DNA from: an uncultured Collinsella sp.
GTDB lineage: Bacteria; Actinomycetota; Coriobacteriia; Coriobacteriales; Coriobacteriaceae
Length of the DNA: 64,000 bases
Assembly: GCA_900768265.1 (NCBI GenBank)
Contig: CAAGCF010000004.1
Location: 1 to 64,000 of the forward strand
Reading direction: 5' to 3'
Part shown: positions 31,718 through 40,869 of the stretch, piece after piece
Position numbering within the stretch: position 1 is the first letter of the stretch
Layout of the letters: each line of letters begins with the position of its first letter
Notes under the pieces: model-generated
Database searches by the model: none
Seen by the model: the letters and a program-made list of their open reading frames with translations, nothing else
Told to the model about the DNA's origin: nothing
Made by a program: the position numbers and the translations under genes

Positions 31718-31844
31718 GCAAGGCAGCCCCAGGCACCTTCGGACCCAAACCTCAGCCATCTCTACATAGATCTCAATAGATTTGCCGAGAACTCAATCAG
31801 CGCATCTACCTGCGCATTTAAGAACCTAAACTCTCAGCAATAAG

Positions 31845-31877
31845 AAATCTTATATGAATTGACTTAGATTTTGTATA
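31845..31877. promoter_or_regulatory. Candidate HspR operator upstream of dnaK
   Basis: AAATCTTATAT, five variable bases, GACTTAGATTT. The identical bipartite sequence occurs upstream of clpB at 40754-40780. The core TCTTATA-N7-ACTTAGA keeps the seven-base spacing of the HAIR operator (CTTGAGT-N7-ACTCAAG) known for actinobacterial HspR but with changed half-sites. HspR is encoded at the end of this operon. Confidence 0.7.
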
Positions 31878-31980
31878 TTCCAGCCCATAAGGGGATACAC
31901 TACATCCTGAAAGACAAGCCGAAGCGCCGCGCGACAGACCGTCGAGGCGACGCGAACGCAAAAGAGAGAGGGAATTTCTA

Positions 31981-33873
<1,893 letters not shown>

Positions 33874-33875
33874 TC

Positions 33876-34718
33876 ATGTCCGCCCGTAAAGCTCGCACGG
33901 AGGCGGCCGCCACTGGCGCCGCCCCCGTTGACTCTGAGGAGAAGGACGTGAAGATTCCCGTAGAGGCCGTCGACGATACCGAGGCCAACGAGGCCGAGGC
34001 CGCCGAGGCTGCCGAGAACCAGGTAGAGGATTCCAACAAGGAGGCGACGATGACCGAGGACGAGATGGTGGAAGCCGCTATCCGCGCCGGTGAGGAAGCC
34101 GCCGACAACGACTTTAAGCTCAAGTTCGAGCAGGCCCAAAAGGAGCTTACCGACGTGCGCAGCGAGCTCGATGCTGCGGCAGAGGCCCAGAAGGCCGCCG
34201 AGGACAAGGCGAAGGACGCCACCGAGCGCACTGCCCGTCTACAGGCCGACTGGGAGAACTTCCGTCGCCGCACCGCCAACGAGCGCATCGCCGAGCGCGA
34301 GCGCGCGACCGAGAAGCTTGTCACCGCGCTGTTGCCGGTGATCGACGATATCGAGCGCGCGATCGACCATGCCCGCAGCCAAGAGCTTTCCGACGACTTT
34401 AAGCAGTTCGTCGACGGCGTCGATGCGGTTCATGCCAAGCTGCTCGATGTGTTTGCGCACGAGGGCGTTGAGCCCATCGACCCCAAGGGCGAGGCGTTCG
34501 ATCCGCTCGAGCACCAGGCTGTGGGTCGTGTCGAGGACGCATCGCAGTACGACGAGACCGTCAACGACGTGTACCAGAAGGGCTACCGCATGGCGGACCG
34601 CATCCTGCGCTCCGCGATGGTGACGGTGACCTACGGTGGCGAGAAGCGCCCCGCACCGGAGCCCGAAGCGGCGCCCGAGGATGCTGCGGCCGATACGGCT
34701 GAGAGCACCGAGGAGTAA
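33876..34718 (+). CDS. grpE: Nucleotide exchange factor GrpE
   Basis: 280 residues. Releases ADP from DnaK. The family core occupies residues ~85-255: long coiled coil (EQAQKELTDVRSELDAAAEA), RLQADWENFRRRT, and the C-terminal beta domain (EHQAVGRVEDA, VYQKGYRMADRILRSAMV). The first ~75 residues are a long acidic, probably disordered extension and the last ~25 are also acidic, so the protein is longer than E. coli GrpE (197). Start: ATG at 33876, two bases after the dnaK stop. A hairpin terminator follows before dnaJ. Confidence 0.97.
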   Translation: MSARKARTEAAATGAAPVDSEEKDVKIPVEAVDDTEANEAEAAEAAENQVEDSNKEATMTEDEMVEAAIRAGEEAADNDFKLKFEQAQKELTDVRSELDAAAEAQKAAEDKAKDATERTARLQADWENFRRRTANERIAERERATEKLVTALLPVIDDIERAIDHARSQELSDDFKQFVDGVDAVHAKLLDVFAHEGVEPIDPKGEAFDPLEHQAVGRVEDASQYDETVNDVYQKGYRMADRILRSAMVTVTYGGEKRPAPEPEAAPEDAAADTAESTEE

Positions 34719-34723
34719 TTGAG

Positions 34724-34755
34724 AAGGGCCCCGGGGCAACACCCGGGGCCCTTTC
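34724..34755 (+). terminator. Terminator-like hairpin between grpE and dnaJ
   Basis: Perfect 12-bp stem AAGGGCCCCGGG/CCCGGGGCCCTT with a 6-nt loop and a short T-run. Its position inside the operon suggests partial termination, giving less dnaJ and hspR than dnaK and grpE. Confidence 0.8.
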
Positions 34756-34825
34756 TGGCCTAGTGCCATATGAAAGCATGAGCCGCCGCCCGCTGGGCGG
34801 CGGATGAAACAGGAGAGGAGCTGCG

Positions 34826-35791
34826 ATGGCTGCAGGCAAAACCTTCTATGACATCCTGGGCGTATCCAAGAGCGCCTCCGACAAAGAGATCAAGAGCGCG
34901 TTTCGCAAGCTCGCGCAAAAATATCACCCCGATGCCGGCGGCGACGAGGCCAAGTTCAAGGAGATTAGCGAGGCCTACGAGACGCTTTCGGACGAGAAGA
35001 AGCGCAAAGAGTACGACCAGATGCTCATGTTTGGCGGCATGCCGGGCGCAGGCGGCGCGTATGGCGGCGGCTACGGTGCCGGCGCGGGCGCCAGCGGCTG
35101 GGGCGACATCTTCGACAGCATCTTTAGCGGCAACGGCGCCTGGGGCAGCGATTGGGGCTCGGGCTTTGCCGGGGCCGCGGGCGCTGCCGGTGCGGGCGCG
35201 GGCCGCAACCGCGCGCGCAAGGGTGGCGACCTGTCGCTGACTGTCGACGTAACGGCCGAGGACGCGTTTCGCGGCGTGACGCACAAGGTCACCTATCGCA
35301 TTCCCTCGACAGGCGAGCAGCAGACCATTACGGTCTCGGTGCCCGCGGGCGCGGTCGACGGCGGCAAATTGCGTTACAAGCGCCGCGGCGAGTACGGCGT
35401 TGCCGGAGGCGAGCGCGGCGACCTGGTCGTGACCACGCATGTGGAGGAGCATCCGCTGTTTAAGCGCAAGGGTGCCGATGTGACCATGGAGGTGCCGGTC
35501 TCGGTCTACGAGGCGGCGCTCGGCTGCACGGTGGATGTGCCCACGCCCGGCGGCGCGACGGTTCGTCTGAAGGTGCCCGCTGGCACCCAGACGGGCAAGA
35601 AGTTCCGCTTTAAAGAGATGGGCGCGCCCGACGTTAAGCACCGTGGTCGTACGGGCGCGCTGCTCGTCGAGATCAAGGTGCAGGTCCCCACGAGCCTGTC
35701 CGACGATGAGCGCGATGCCATGACCAAGCTGCGCGAGGCCGACACGCGCGATTATCGCGAGAAGGTCAACCGTTACAAGGCGACGTACTAG
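34826..35791 (+). CDS. dnaJ: DnaJ-family co-chaperone without zinc finger (CbpA/type B)
   Basis: 321 residues. J domain at ~5-70 with the HPD motif in AQKYHPDAGGDEAKF; a Gly/Ala/Phe-rich linker at ~75-130; two C-terminal beta domains (GGDLSLTVDVTAEDAFRGVT, EHPLFKRKGADVTMEVPVSV). The four CxxCxGxG zinc repeats of classical DnaJ are absent, so this is a type B co-chaperone. It stimulates DnaK ATPase. Start: ATG at 34826 after GAGAGGAG. A classical zinc-finger DnaJ may be encoded elsewhere. Confidence 0.96.
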   Translation: MAAGKTFYDILGVSKSASDKEIKSAFRKLAQKYHPDAGGDEAKFKEISEAYETLSDEKKRKEYDQMLMFGGMPGAGGAYGGGYGAGAGASGWGDIFDSIFSGNGAWGSDWGSGFAGAAGAAGAGAGRNRARKGGDLSLTVDVTAEDAFRGVTHKVTYRIPSTGEQQTITVSVPAGAVDGGKLRYKRRGEYGVAGGERGDLVVTTHVEEHPLFKRKGADVTMEVPVSVYEAALGCTVDVPTPGGATVRLKVPAGTQTGKKFRFKEMGAPDVKHRGRTGALLVEIKVQVPTSLSDDERDAMTKLREADTRDYREKVNRYKATY

Positions 35792-35863
35792 GGCGGTCGC
35801 GGCGCACGCCCACGCCCGCGGGCTTATGATGGACGATAACGAGACGGAAAGGGGTCAGGTAGC

Positions 35864-36280
35864 ATGGCCGAGGACAATAGGAACAAACCGCTGTACATGA
35901 TCAGCGTGGCGGCCGAGCTGACCGGCATGCACCCGCAGACTCTGCGCGTCTACGAGTCCAAGGGCCTGGTGAATCCTCAGCGCTCGGGCGGTAACACGCG
36001 CCTGTATTCGCGTGCCGATATCGAGCGTCTGGAACTCATCAACCAACTGACCGACGAGGGCATCAACCTCGCCGGCGTGGTGCGCATCCTCGATATGAAG
36101 GAGCGTGCTGAGGAGCGCGAGCGCGAGAACGAGAAGCTCCGCGCCCGCGTACGCCAGCTCGAGGACGAGCTGCACGAGTACAAGATGCAAAAGAAGATTA
36201 CCGCCCTGGCCCCGCGCGACGGCTCGGTCAACCCCGAGCAAGTCATGCGCAAGCTGCTGGGCGCCGGAGGAGACCTGTAG
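35864..36280 (+). CDS. hspR: Heat-shock repressor HspR (MerR family)
   Basis: 138 residues. MerR-type helix-turn-helix in the N-terminal 75 residues (MISVAAELTGMHPQTLRVYE, RSGGNTRLYSRADIERL) and a C-terminal coiled coil (ERERENEKLRARVRQLEDEL). In actinobacteria HspR represses dnaK and clpB, with DnaK as co-repressor. Here it ends the dnaK operon, and both the dnaK and clpB regions share one candidate operator. Start: ATG at 35864, with GGTCAGG upstream. Two repeat hairpins follow. Confidence 0.95.
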   Translation: MAEDNRNKPLYMISVAAELTGMHPQTLRVYESKGLVNPQRSGGNTRLYSRADIERLELINQLTDEGINLAGVVRILDMKERAEERERENEKLRARVRQLEDELHEYKMQKKITALAPRDGSVNPEQVMRKLLGAGGDL

Positions 36281-36282
36281 GC

Positions 36283-36309
36283 ACTCATTGGGGACAGACT
36301 TAAATGAGT
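36283..36309. repeat. GGGGAC-core hairpin element after hspR
   Basis: Arms ACTCATT and AATGAGT enclose GGGGACAGACTTA. Same family as 1291-1345; begins two bases after the hspR stop. Confidence 0.65.
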
Positions 36310-36320
36310 ACCCGCAGAAT

Positions 36321-36384
36321 GAGAGTGGATAATCTCCCGTTTTTTGCCTGTTTGCAGGCTCAAAGTGGGAGATTATCCACTCTC
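36321..36384. repeat. REP-like hairpin with 18-bp arms, copy B
   Basis: Arms GAGAGTGGATAATCTCCC (36321-36338) and GGGAGATTATCCACTCTC (36367-36384). Matches copy A (2151-2214) except for one compensatory base pair. The loop contains its own small hairpin (GCCTG/CAGGC) and ends in the shared GCAGGCTCAAAGT. Confidence 0.75.
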
Positions 36385-36432
36385 GTCATTTGAGCGTCTA
36401 AGTCTGCCTCCCCGGGACCCAACTCGTCCTTT

Positions 36433-36450
36433 ACTTTACTGAGATAAAGT
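36433..36450. promoter_or_regulatory. Palindrome upstream of the aconitase-family gene
   Basis: ACTTTA, six bases, TAAAGT, about 100 bp before the start codon. Possible operator; no regulator can be assigned. Confidence 0.35.
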
Positions 36451-36550
36451 GAACGTGTAGATTCGTAACCCACTCGCAACCGTTCTATGGCACGATATTG
36501 AACGAATGTATGCTATGCGCCCGAGCTTTTCGGGCAGAGTGGGAGACAGT

Positions 36551-38851
36551 ATGGTCAAGCTGTACGAGGACGGCATCTACTTGCGCGGTGGCAGCGAGGT
36601 TGTGCCTGCGGCCGAGGCTGCAGAGCGCGGCATTACGCAGACGCCCGAGGATGCCAAGCGCGGCACCATCGCGTATTCGATCCTTCAGGCACATAACACG
36701 TCGGGCGACCCCGAGGCGCTCAAGATTCGCTTCGACGCCATGGCGAGCCATGACATCACCTTTGTCGGCATCATCCAGACGGCGCGCGCCTCGGGCATGG
36801 AGCAGTTCCCGCTGCCTTACGTGCTCACCAACTGCCATAACTCGCTGTGCGCCGTGGGCGGCACCATCAACGAGGACGACCACGTCTTTGGCCTCTCGGC
36901 TGCCAAGAAGTACGGCGGTATCTTCGTCCCGCCGCACATCGCCGTCATCCACTCCTTTATGCGTGAGAACTTCGCCGGCTGCGGCAAGATGATCCTGGGT
37001 TCCGACTCGCACACCCGCTACGGCGCTCTGGGCACCATGGCCGTGGGCGAGGGCGGCGGCGAGCTGGCAAAGCAGCTGCTGCGCGACACCTACGATGTTG
37101 CCTATCCCGGCGTCGTTGCCATCTACCTCACGGGCGCCCCGCGCCCCGGCGTTGGCCCGCACGACGTGGCGCTCGCCATCATCCGCGCCGTCTTTGCCAA
37201 GGGCTACGTCAAGAATAAGGTCATGGAGTTCGTGGGCCCCGGCATCGCGAGTATGACGACCGACTACCGCAACGGCGTCGACGTCATGACCACCGAGACC
37301 ACCTGCCTGTCGAGCATCTGGGCCACCGACGAGGACACGCACGCATTCCTGGCCATGCACGGCCGCGGCGACGACTACCGCGAGCTCAAGCCCGCCGATG
37401 TCGCCTACTACGACGGCTGCGTCGAGGTCGATCTGTCGAGCATCAAGCCCATGATCGCGCTGCCGTTCCATCCTTCCAACGGCTTTGAGATCGACGAGCT
37501 CAACGAGAACCTCGAGGACATCCTGCACGAGGTGGAGCTCGAGGCCGCCAAGATCGGCGAGGGTAAGACGCACTTTAGCCTGCTCGACAAGATCGTCGAC
37601 GGCAAGCTGCACGTGCAGCAGGGCGTCATCGCCGGCTGCTCGGGCGGCAACTACGACTCCGTGGTCCAGGCTGCCCGCGTGCTCAAGGGCGCCAACACCG
37701 GCTGCGGCGAGTTCTCGCTGTCGGTCTATCCCACGAGCCAGCCCGTGGCACTCGAGCTTACGCGCCGCGGCTATATCTACGATCTTATGGAGGCCGGCGC
37801 GATTGTGCGCACGGCATTCTGCGGCCCGTGCTTCGGCGCCGGCGACACGCCCGCCAACAACGGCCTGTCCATTCGTCACACCACGCGCAACTTCCCCAAC
37901 CGCGAGGGCTCCAAGCCGGGCAATGGCCAGCTGAGCGCCGTGGCTCTGATGGACGCCCGCTCCATCGCGGCGACGGCTGCCAACGGCGGCGTCCTGACGC
38001 CGGCGACCGACCTGCCCGAGGACACCTGGGACGAGGCCTGCGAGTACACCTTTGACGACGCGCCGTACAAAAAGCGCGTGTACTGGGGCTTTGGCAAGGC
38101 GGAGCCCGCCGACGAGCTGGTCGAAGGCCCCAACATCAAGCCGTGGCCCGCGATGGAGCCGCTCGGCGACGATATCCTGCTCAAGGTGTGCTCCAAGATC
38201 ATGGACCCGGTCACCACGACCGACGAGCTCATTCCCTCGGGCGAGACGAGCTCCTTCCGCTCCAACCCGCTGGGCCTGGCCGAGTTTACGCTGAGCCGTC
38301 GCGATCCGGCCTACGTGGGCCGCTCCAAGGAGGTCGACGCCGTGGAGAAGCGCCGCGTGGCCGGAGAGGCCGCGGGCGACCTGGCGGCGCTCGATGCCGA
38401 GCTTGCAGGCGTGTTTGAGGCACTGGCCGGCTCGGGTGTCGCGGCCGATGCCAAGGCGACCGAGTACGGCTCCATGCTCTATGCCAAGAAGCCAGGTGAC
38501 GGTTCTGCCCGCGAGCAGGCCGCGAGCTGCCAGCGCGTGATCGGCGGCCTGGCCAACATCGTCCACGAGTACGCCACCAAGCGTTATCGCTCCAACGTGA
38601 TGAACTGGGGCATGGTGCCCTTCCAGATGGAGGCGGAGCCCAACTTTGAGGTGGGCGACTACGTCTTTGTGCCGGGTATCCGTGCCGCGCTCGATGGCGA
38701 TTTGAAGAACATCGCTGCCTACGTGGTGCGTGCCGATGGTGCGGTTGAGCAGATTGAGCTCTACATTGCCGATATGACGGCAGAGGAGCGTGCCATCGTC
38801 AAGGCCGGCTGCCTGATCAACTACAACAAGTTCAAGGCCGCTGCCGAGTAA
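36551..38851 (+). CDS. Aconitase-superfamily hydratase (YbhJ-like)
   Basis: 766 residues. Aconitase fold with a [4Fe-4S] cluster: cluster Cys in CGPCFGAGDTPANNG and AGCSGGNYDS, the SDSHTRYGALGTMAVGEGGG signature, and RHTTRNFPNREGSKPGNGQL. The swivelling C-terminal domain is present (GLANIVHEYATKRYRSNVMN). It resembles the E. coli YbhJ hydratase group more than AcnA/B by its opening (KLYEDGIYLRGG), so citrate/isocitrate may not be the substrate. Start: ATG at 36551 with GGGAG upstream; a start at 36506 has no such site. No other TCA-type genes are adjacent. Confidence 0.85.
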   Translation: MVKLYEDGIYLRGGSEVVPAAEAAERGITQTPEDAKRGTIAYSILQAHNTSGDPEALKIRFDAMASHDITFVGIIQTARASGMEQFPLPYVLTNCHNSLCAVGGTINEDDHVFGLSAAKKYGGIFVPPHIAVIHSFMRENFAGCGKMILGSDSHTRYGALGTMAVGEGGGELAKQLLRDTYDVAYPGVVAIYLTGAPRPGVGPHDVALAIIRAVFAKGYVKNKVMEFVGPGIASMTTDYRNGVDVMTTETTCLSSIWATDEDTHAFLAMHGRGDDYRELKPADVAYYDGCVEVDLSSIKPMIALPFHPSNGFEIDELNENLEDILHEVELEAAKIGEGKTHFSLLDKIVDGKLHVQQGVIAGCSGGNYDSVVQAARVLKGANTGCGEFSLSVYPTSQPVALELTRRGYIYDLMEAGAIVRTAFCGPCFGAGDTPANNGLSIRHTTRNFPNREGSKPGNGQLSAVALMDARSIAATAANGGVLTPATDLPEDTWDEACEYTFDDAPYKKRVYWGFGKAEPADELVEGPNIKPWPAMEPLGDDILLKVCSKIMDPVTTTDELIPSGETSSFRSNPLGLAEFTLSRRDPAYVGRSKEVDAVEKRRVAGEAAGDLAALDAELAGVFEALAGSGVAADAKATEYGSMLYAKKPGDGSAREQAASCQRVIGGLANIVHEYATKRYRSNVMNWGMVPFQMEAEPNFEVGDYVFVPGIRAALDGDLKNIAAYVVRADGAVEQIELYIADMTAEERAIVKAGCLINYNKFKAAAE

Positions 38852-38862
38852 CTCTGCTGTAC

Positions 38863-38934
38863 GCCCCGGCCACACCTTTCCCTCGTGCTCACGCGCTTCG
38901 CGAGGGTCGCCCGAGGGAAAGGTGTGGCCGGGGC
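38863..38934. repeat. Perfect 23-bp inverted repeat after the hydratase gene
   Basis: The left arm 38863-38885 starts GCCCCGGCCACACC and the right arm 38912-38934 ends GGTGTGGCCGGGGC; a 26-nt loop separates them. No T-tract follows, so it is not a standard terminator, though it may stop transcription or protect the 3' end. Confidence 0.65.
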
Positions 38935-39035
38935 TACTGCGACGTTCTCGTTGGGTCTTGAGGGACGCTAATAAATAGACTTGCTTGATGCCGCCTCTGT
39001 TGTCGGGGCGGCTTCTTTTTGTTGAAAACCCCCAC

Positions 39036-39068
39036 ATTGGGGACAGGCACCTTTGTGGTGGTGGGGAC
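39036..39068. repeat. Degenerate GGGGAC-core element
   Basis: ATTGGGGACAGGCACC followed by TTTGTGGTGGTGGGGAC. Core and right arm equal those of 39891-39925 (reverse strand); the left arm CCCCCACA pairs only partly. Confidence 0.5.
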
Positions 39069-39112
39069 GAGCTCGATGTTGTTGTGATCGTTGAGCGGCA
39101 TGTTAATGGGCT

Positions 39113-39781
39113 CTACAGAATTTCATCCGGGCTGGCGGGTTTGGTTGTTTTGGGGATGCCGAGTTTGGATGACGCGAAATCGTCAACATTGTCCTTGATT
39201 CCGTCTCTGGTGTAGACGGTGACCATATAGGTGCTGTGCCCGAATTCGCTCTTGTCGCGTATTGCCCAGGCCTGCCAGTAGGCGGCCCCACTTCGCCCTT
39301 TGATTTTTCCGACACGGCGGAGTTCTGTTCGCTTTAATTTCTGGTTGCTATAGATGGTTCGACCGGCCTCCTCGGTGAGCCCGCACTGTCCAAGCATCTT
39401 GTCGAGGACTTGGTTCATGTGGCGCTCATCGGTGTTTGGTGCGTAGTCGTAGGCGAGGGTGATGGAGTCGAGTGGCTGGTCGTCGATCAGATAATTCATC
39501 GCCTGAGGGTCAAGGCAGAAATAAGGAGAGCATCCGTCGACCTGGCCGAGCAACGGTAACTTGGACTGCCAAAGTCCGGTGGGAATTCTATCTTCGTAGA
39601 AAACACCGCGGCAGATAAAGGAGAGCGAGGTGGCACGCGAGCCAGCGTCGACCATTCCGCATAAATCGAAGGGCGAGGCGATACCGAGGGAAAAGGGCGT
39701 GACGACGATAAAGAAGAACATCGCGATGGGTATGGCGAAAATGGTAATGACGTTGCGACCGGTGGAATGAGACGGCTTCAT
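39113..39781 (-). CDS. Predicted membrane-anchored or exported protein, unknown function
   Basis: 222 residues. A hydrophobic segment at ~12-35 (VITIFAIPIAMFFFIVVTPF) should act as signal anchor, with the rest outside. The outer part has several Cys and no recognised domain. Start: ATG at 39781 with GAGGAG upstream; the frame runs further but there it only translates a repeat hairpin. Divergent from another small exported protein at 40015, and the pair is bracketed by GGGGAC-core hairpins. Confidence 0.7.
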   Translation of the reverse strand: MKPSHSTGRNVITIFAIPIAMFFFIVVTPFSLGIASPFDLCGMVDAGSRATSLSFICRGVFYEDRIPTGLWQSKLPLLGQVDGCSPYFCLDPQAMNYLIDDQPLDSITLAYDYAPNTDERHMNQVLDKMLGQCGLTEEAGRTIYSNQKLKRTELRRVGKIKGRSGAAYWQAWAIRDKSEFGHSTYMVTVYTRDGIKDNVDDFASSKLGIPKTTKPASPDEIL

Positions 39782-39890
39782 ATGCGCTCCTCGAGACAAA
39801 GATCTGTTGAGGATAGGCAGAAAGGGATTGTTCAGAGAACAATTCAAGTTTAATCTCATGGCGCGAGATGGTCGACCGTTAGCGTCGAAA

Positions 39891-39925
39891 ACCACCACAA
39901 AGGTGCCTGTCCCCTTTGTGGTGGT
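39891..39925. repeat. GGGGAC-core hairpin with 13-bp arms (between two divergent exported-protein genes)
   Basis: Arms ACCACCACAAAGG (39891-39903) and CCTTTGTGGTGGT (39913-39925), perfect, loop TGCCTGTCC; on the minus strand the core reads GGGGACAGGCA. Identical copy at 40695-40729. Confidence 0.8.
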
Positions 39926-40014
39926 GAGGAGCGCGCGGCTTCTTTTGGTAATAGTGCTGGCTGGCGATATCATTAGTGCAGGTAGCGAAGGTTTGCGTTG
40001 CGAGGTGCTTTGCT

Positions 40015-40686
40015 GTGAGAAGTCCTGCCCGTATTGGATTGATTGTTTTGGCGCTTGCGATCACTGTGGTTGGCATGGGCGCTGTCGGCATGGCGTTTCT
40101 ACCTGCTGCGGTGACGGAGCCGGTGGTCAAGCCTGTGACTCAATCTGTCGAACTTCTGACCGGCGACGACAAGCCTGAGACCATTACCGTTGATTTTGAT
40201 GAGCAACCGGCTGCGCTGGGCATTAGTAATTATCCACATATTCAGCTTGGGGCTATGCGCTATACCACGGATTCTAGTCTGATCGACAGGGCGTCCGAGC
40301 TGCTCAGGGGCAAAACCTTTAAGCGCTGGTATGGATATGCGTCCTATCGGGCAAAAGCGAACGACATGGTCGGCGGATGCCACTCATCCATCGAGTTGGA
40401 CACCGCGAATGGCGCCAAGTTATGTGATGTTTCGTACGATCCCGGCTACGAGGGCAATGAGGGGCCGGGTATCTACATCTTGGACGGCGATGTCGCCTAT
40501 GTCATGGAGGGCAACCAGACCGAGCTCAACGATTTTATGGGTCAGTGCATTCAGGATGCCTATGAACAGACCTGCTTGCCAGACCCGCAGACTGCACGCG
40601 ATAGTGGGTCTGCCCGTACATGGCTGTTCGAGGATGAGATGCCCTGGAACGCCGAATCGGGAAGCACGGGCTCGGCAAGTAAATAG
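40015..40686 (+). CDS. Predicted exported protein, unknown function
   Basis: 223 residues. N-terminal membrane/signal segment (IGLIVLALAITVVGMGAVGM) followed by an extracytoplasmic domain with paired Cys (GGCHSSIEL, GAKLCDVSYD, MGQCIQDAYEQTC). No family recognised. The start is uncertain: GTG at 40015 follows a GAGGTG-type site, while a GTG at 39976 is also in frame. Its 3' end abuts a GGGGAC-core hairpin. Confidence 0.65.
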   Translation: MRSPARIGLIVLALAITVVGMGAVGMAFLPAAVTEPVVKPVTQSVELLTGDDKPETITVDFDEQPAALGISNYPHIQLGAMRYTTDSSLIDRASELLRGKTFKRWYGYASYRAKANDMVGGCHSSIELDTANGAKLCDVSYDPGYEGNEGPGIYILDGDVAYVMEGNQTELNDFMGQCIQDAYEQTCLPDPQTARDSGSARTWLFEDEMPWNAESGSTGSASK

Positions 40687-40694
40687 AGGCTGCA

Positions 40695-40729
40695 ACCACC
40701 ACAAAGGTGCCTGTCCCCTTTGTGGTGGT
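40695..40729. repeat. GGGGAC-core hairpin, second perfect copy
   Basis: Arms and loop identical to 39891-39925 and in the same orientation. It begins 9 bases after the stop codon of the exported-protein gene. Confidence 0.8.
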
Positions 40730-40753
40730 TTGCATGTCGTGGGAGCACTCAGA

Positions 40754-40787
40754 AAATCTTATATATAGAGACTTAGATTTGTGTATA
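40754..40787. promoter_or_regulatory. Candidate HspR operator upstream of clpB
   Basis: AAATCTTATAT, ATAGA, GACTTAGATTT, then GTGTATA. Both 11-base halves and the 5-base spacing equal the site upstream of dnaK at 31845-31877; only the spacer differs. Confidence 0.7.
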
Positions 40788-40869
40788 AGATCGCGCAAAG
40801 CTGGCAACAATACTTCTCGAACAACGTGAAGCCGCCCCGTAGGGCGGCTGCCCCAAGAGAGGTGATTCC

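Noticed and set aside
39782..39973. Longer N-terminus for the exported protein at 39113-39781
   Set aside because: The extra codons translate a GGGGAC-core hairpin (giving TTTKGTGTFVVV), and a good ribosome-binding site supports ATG 39781.
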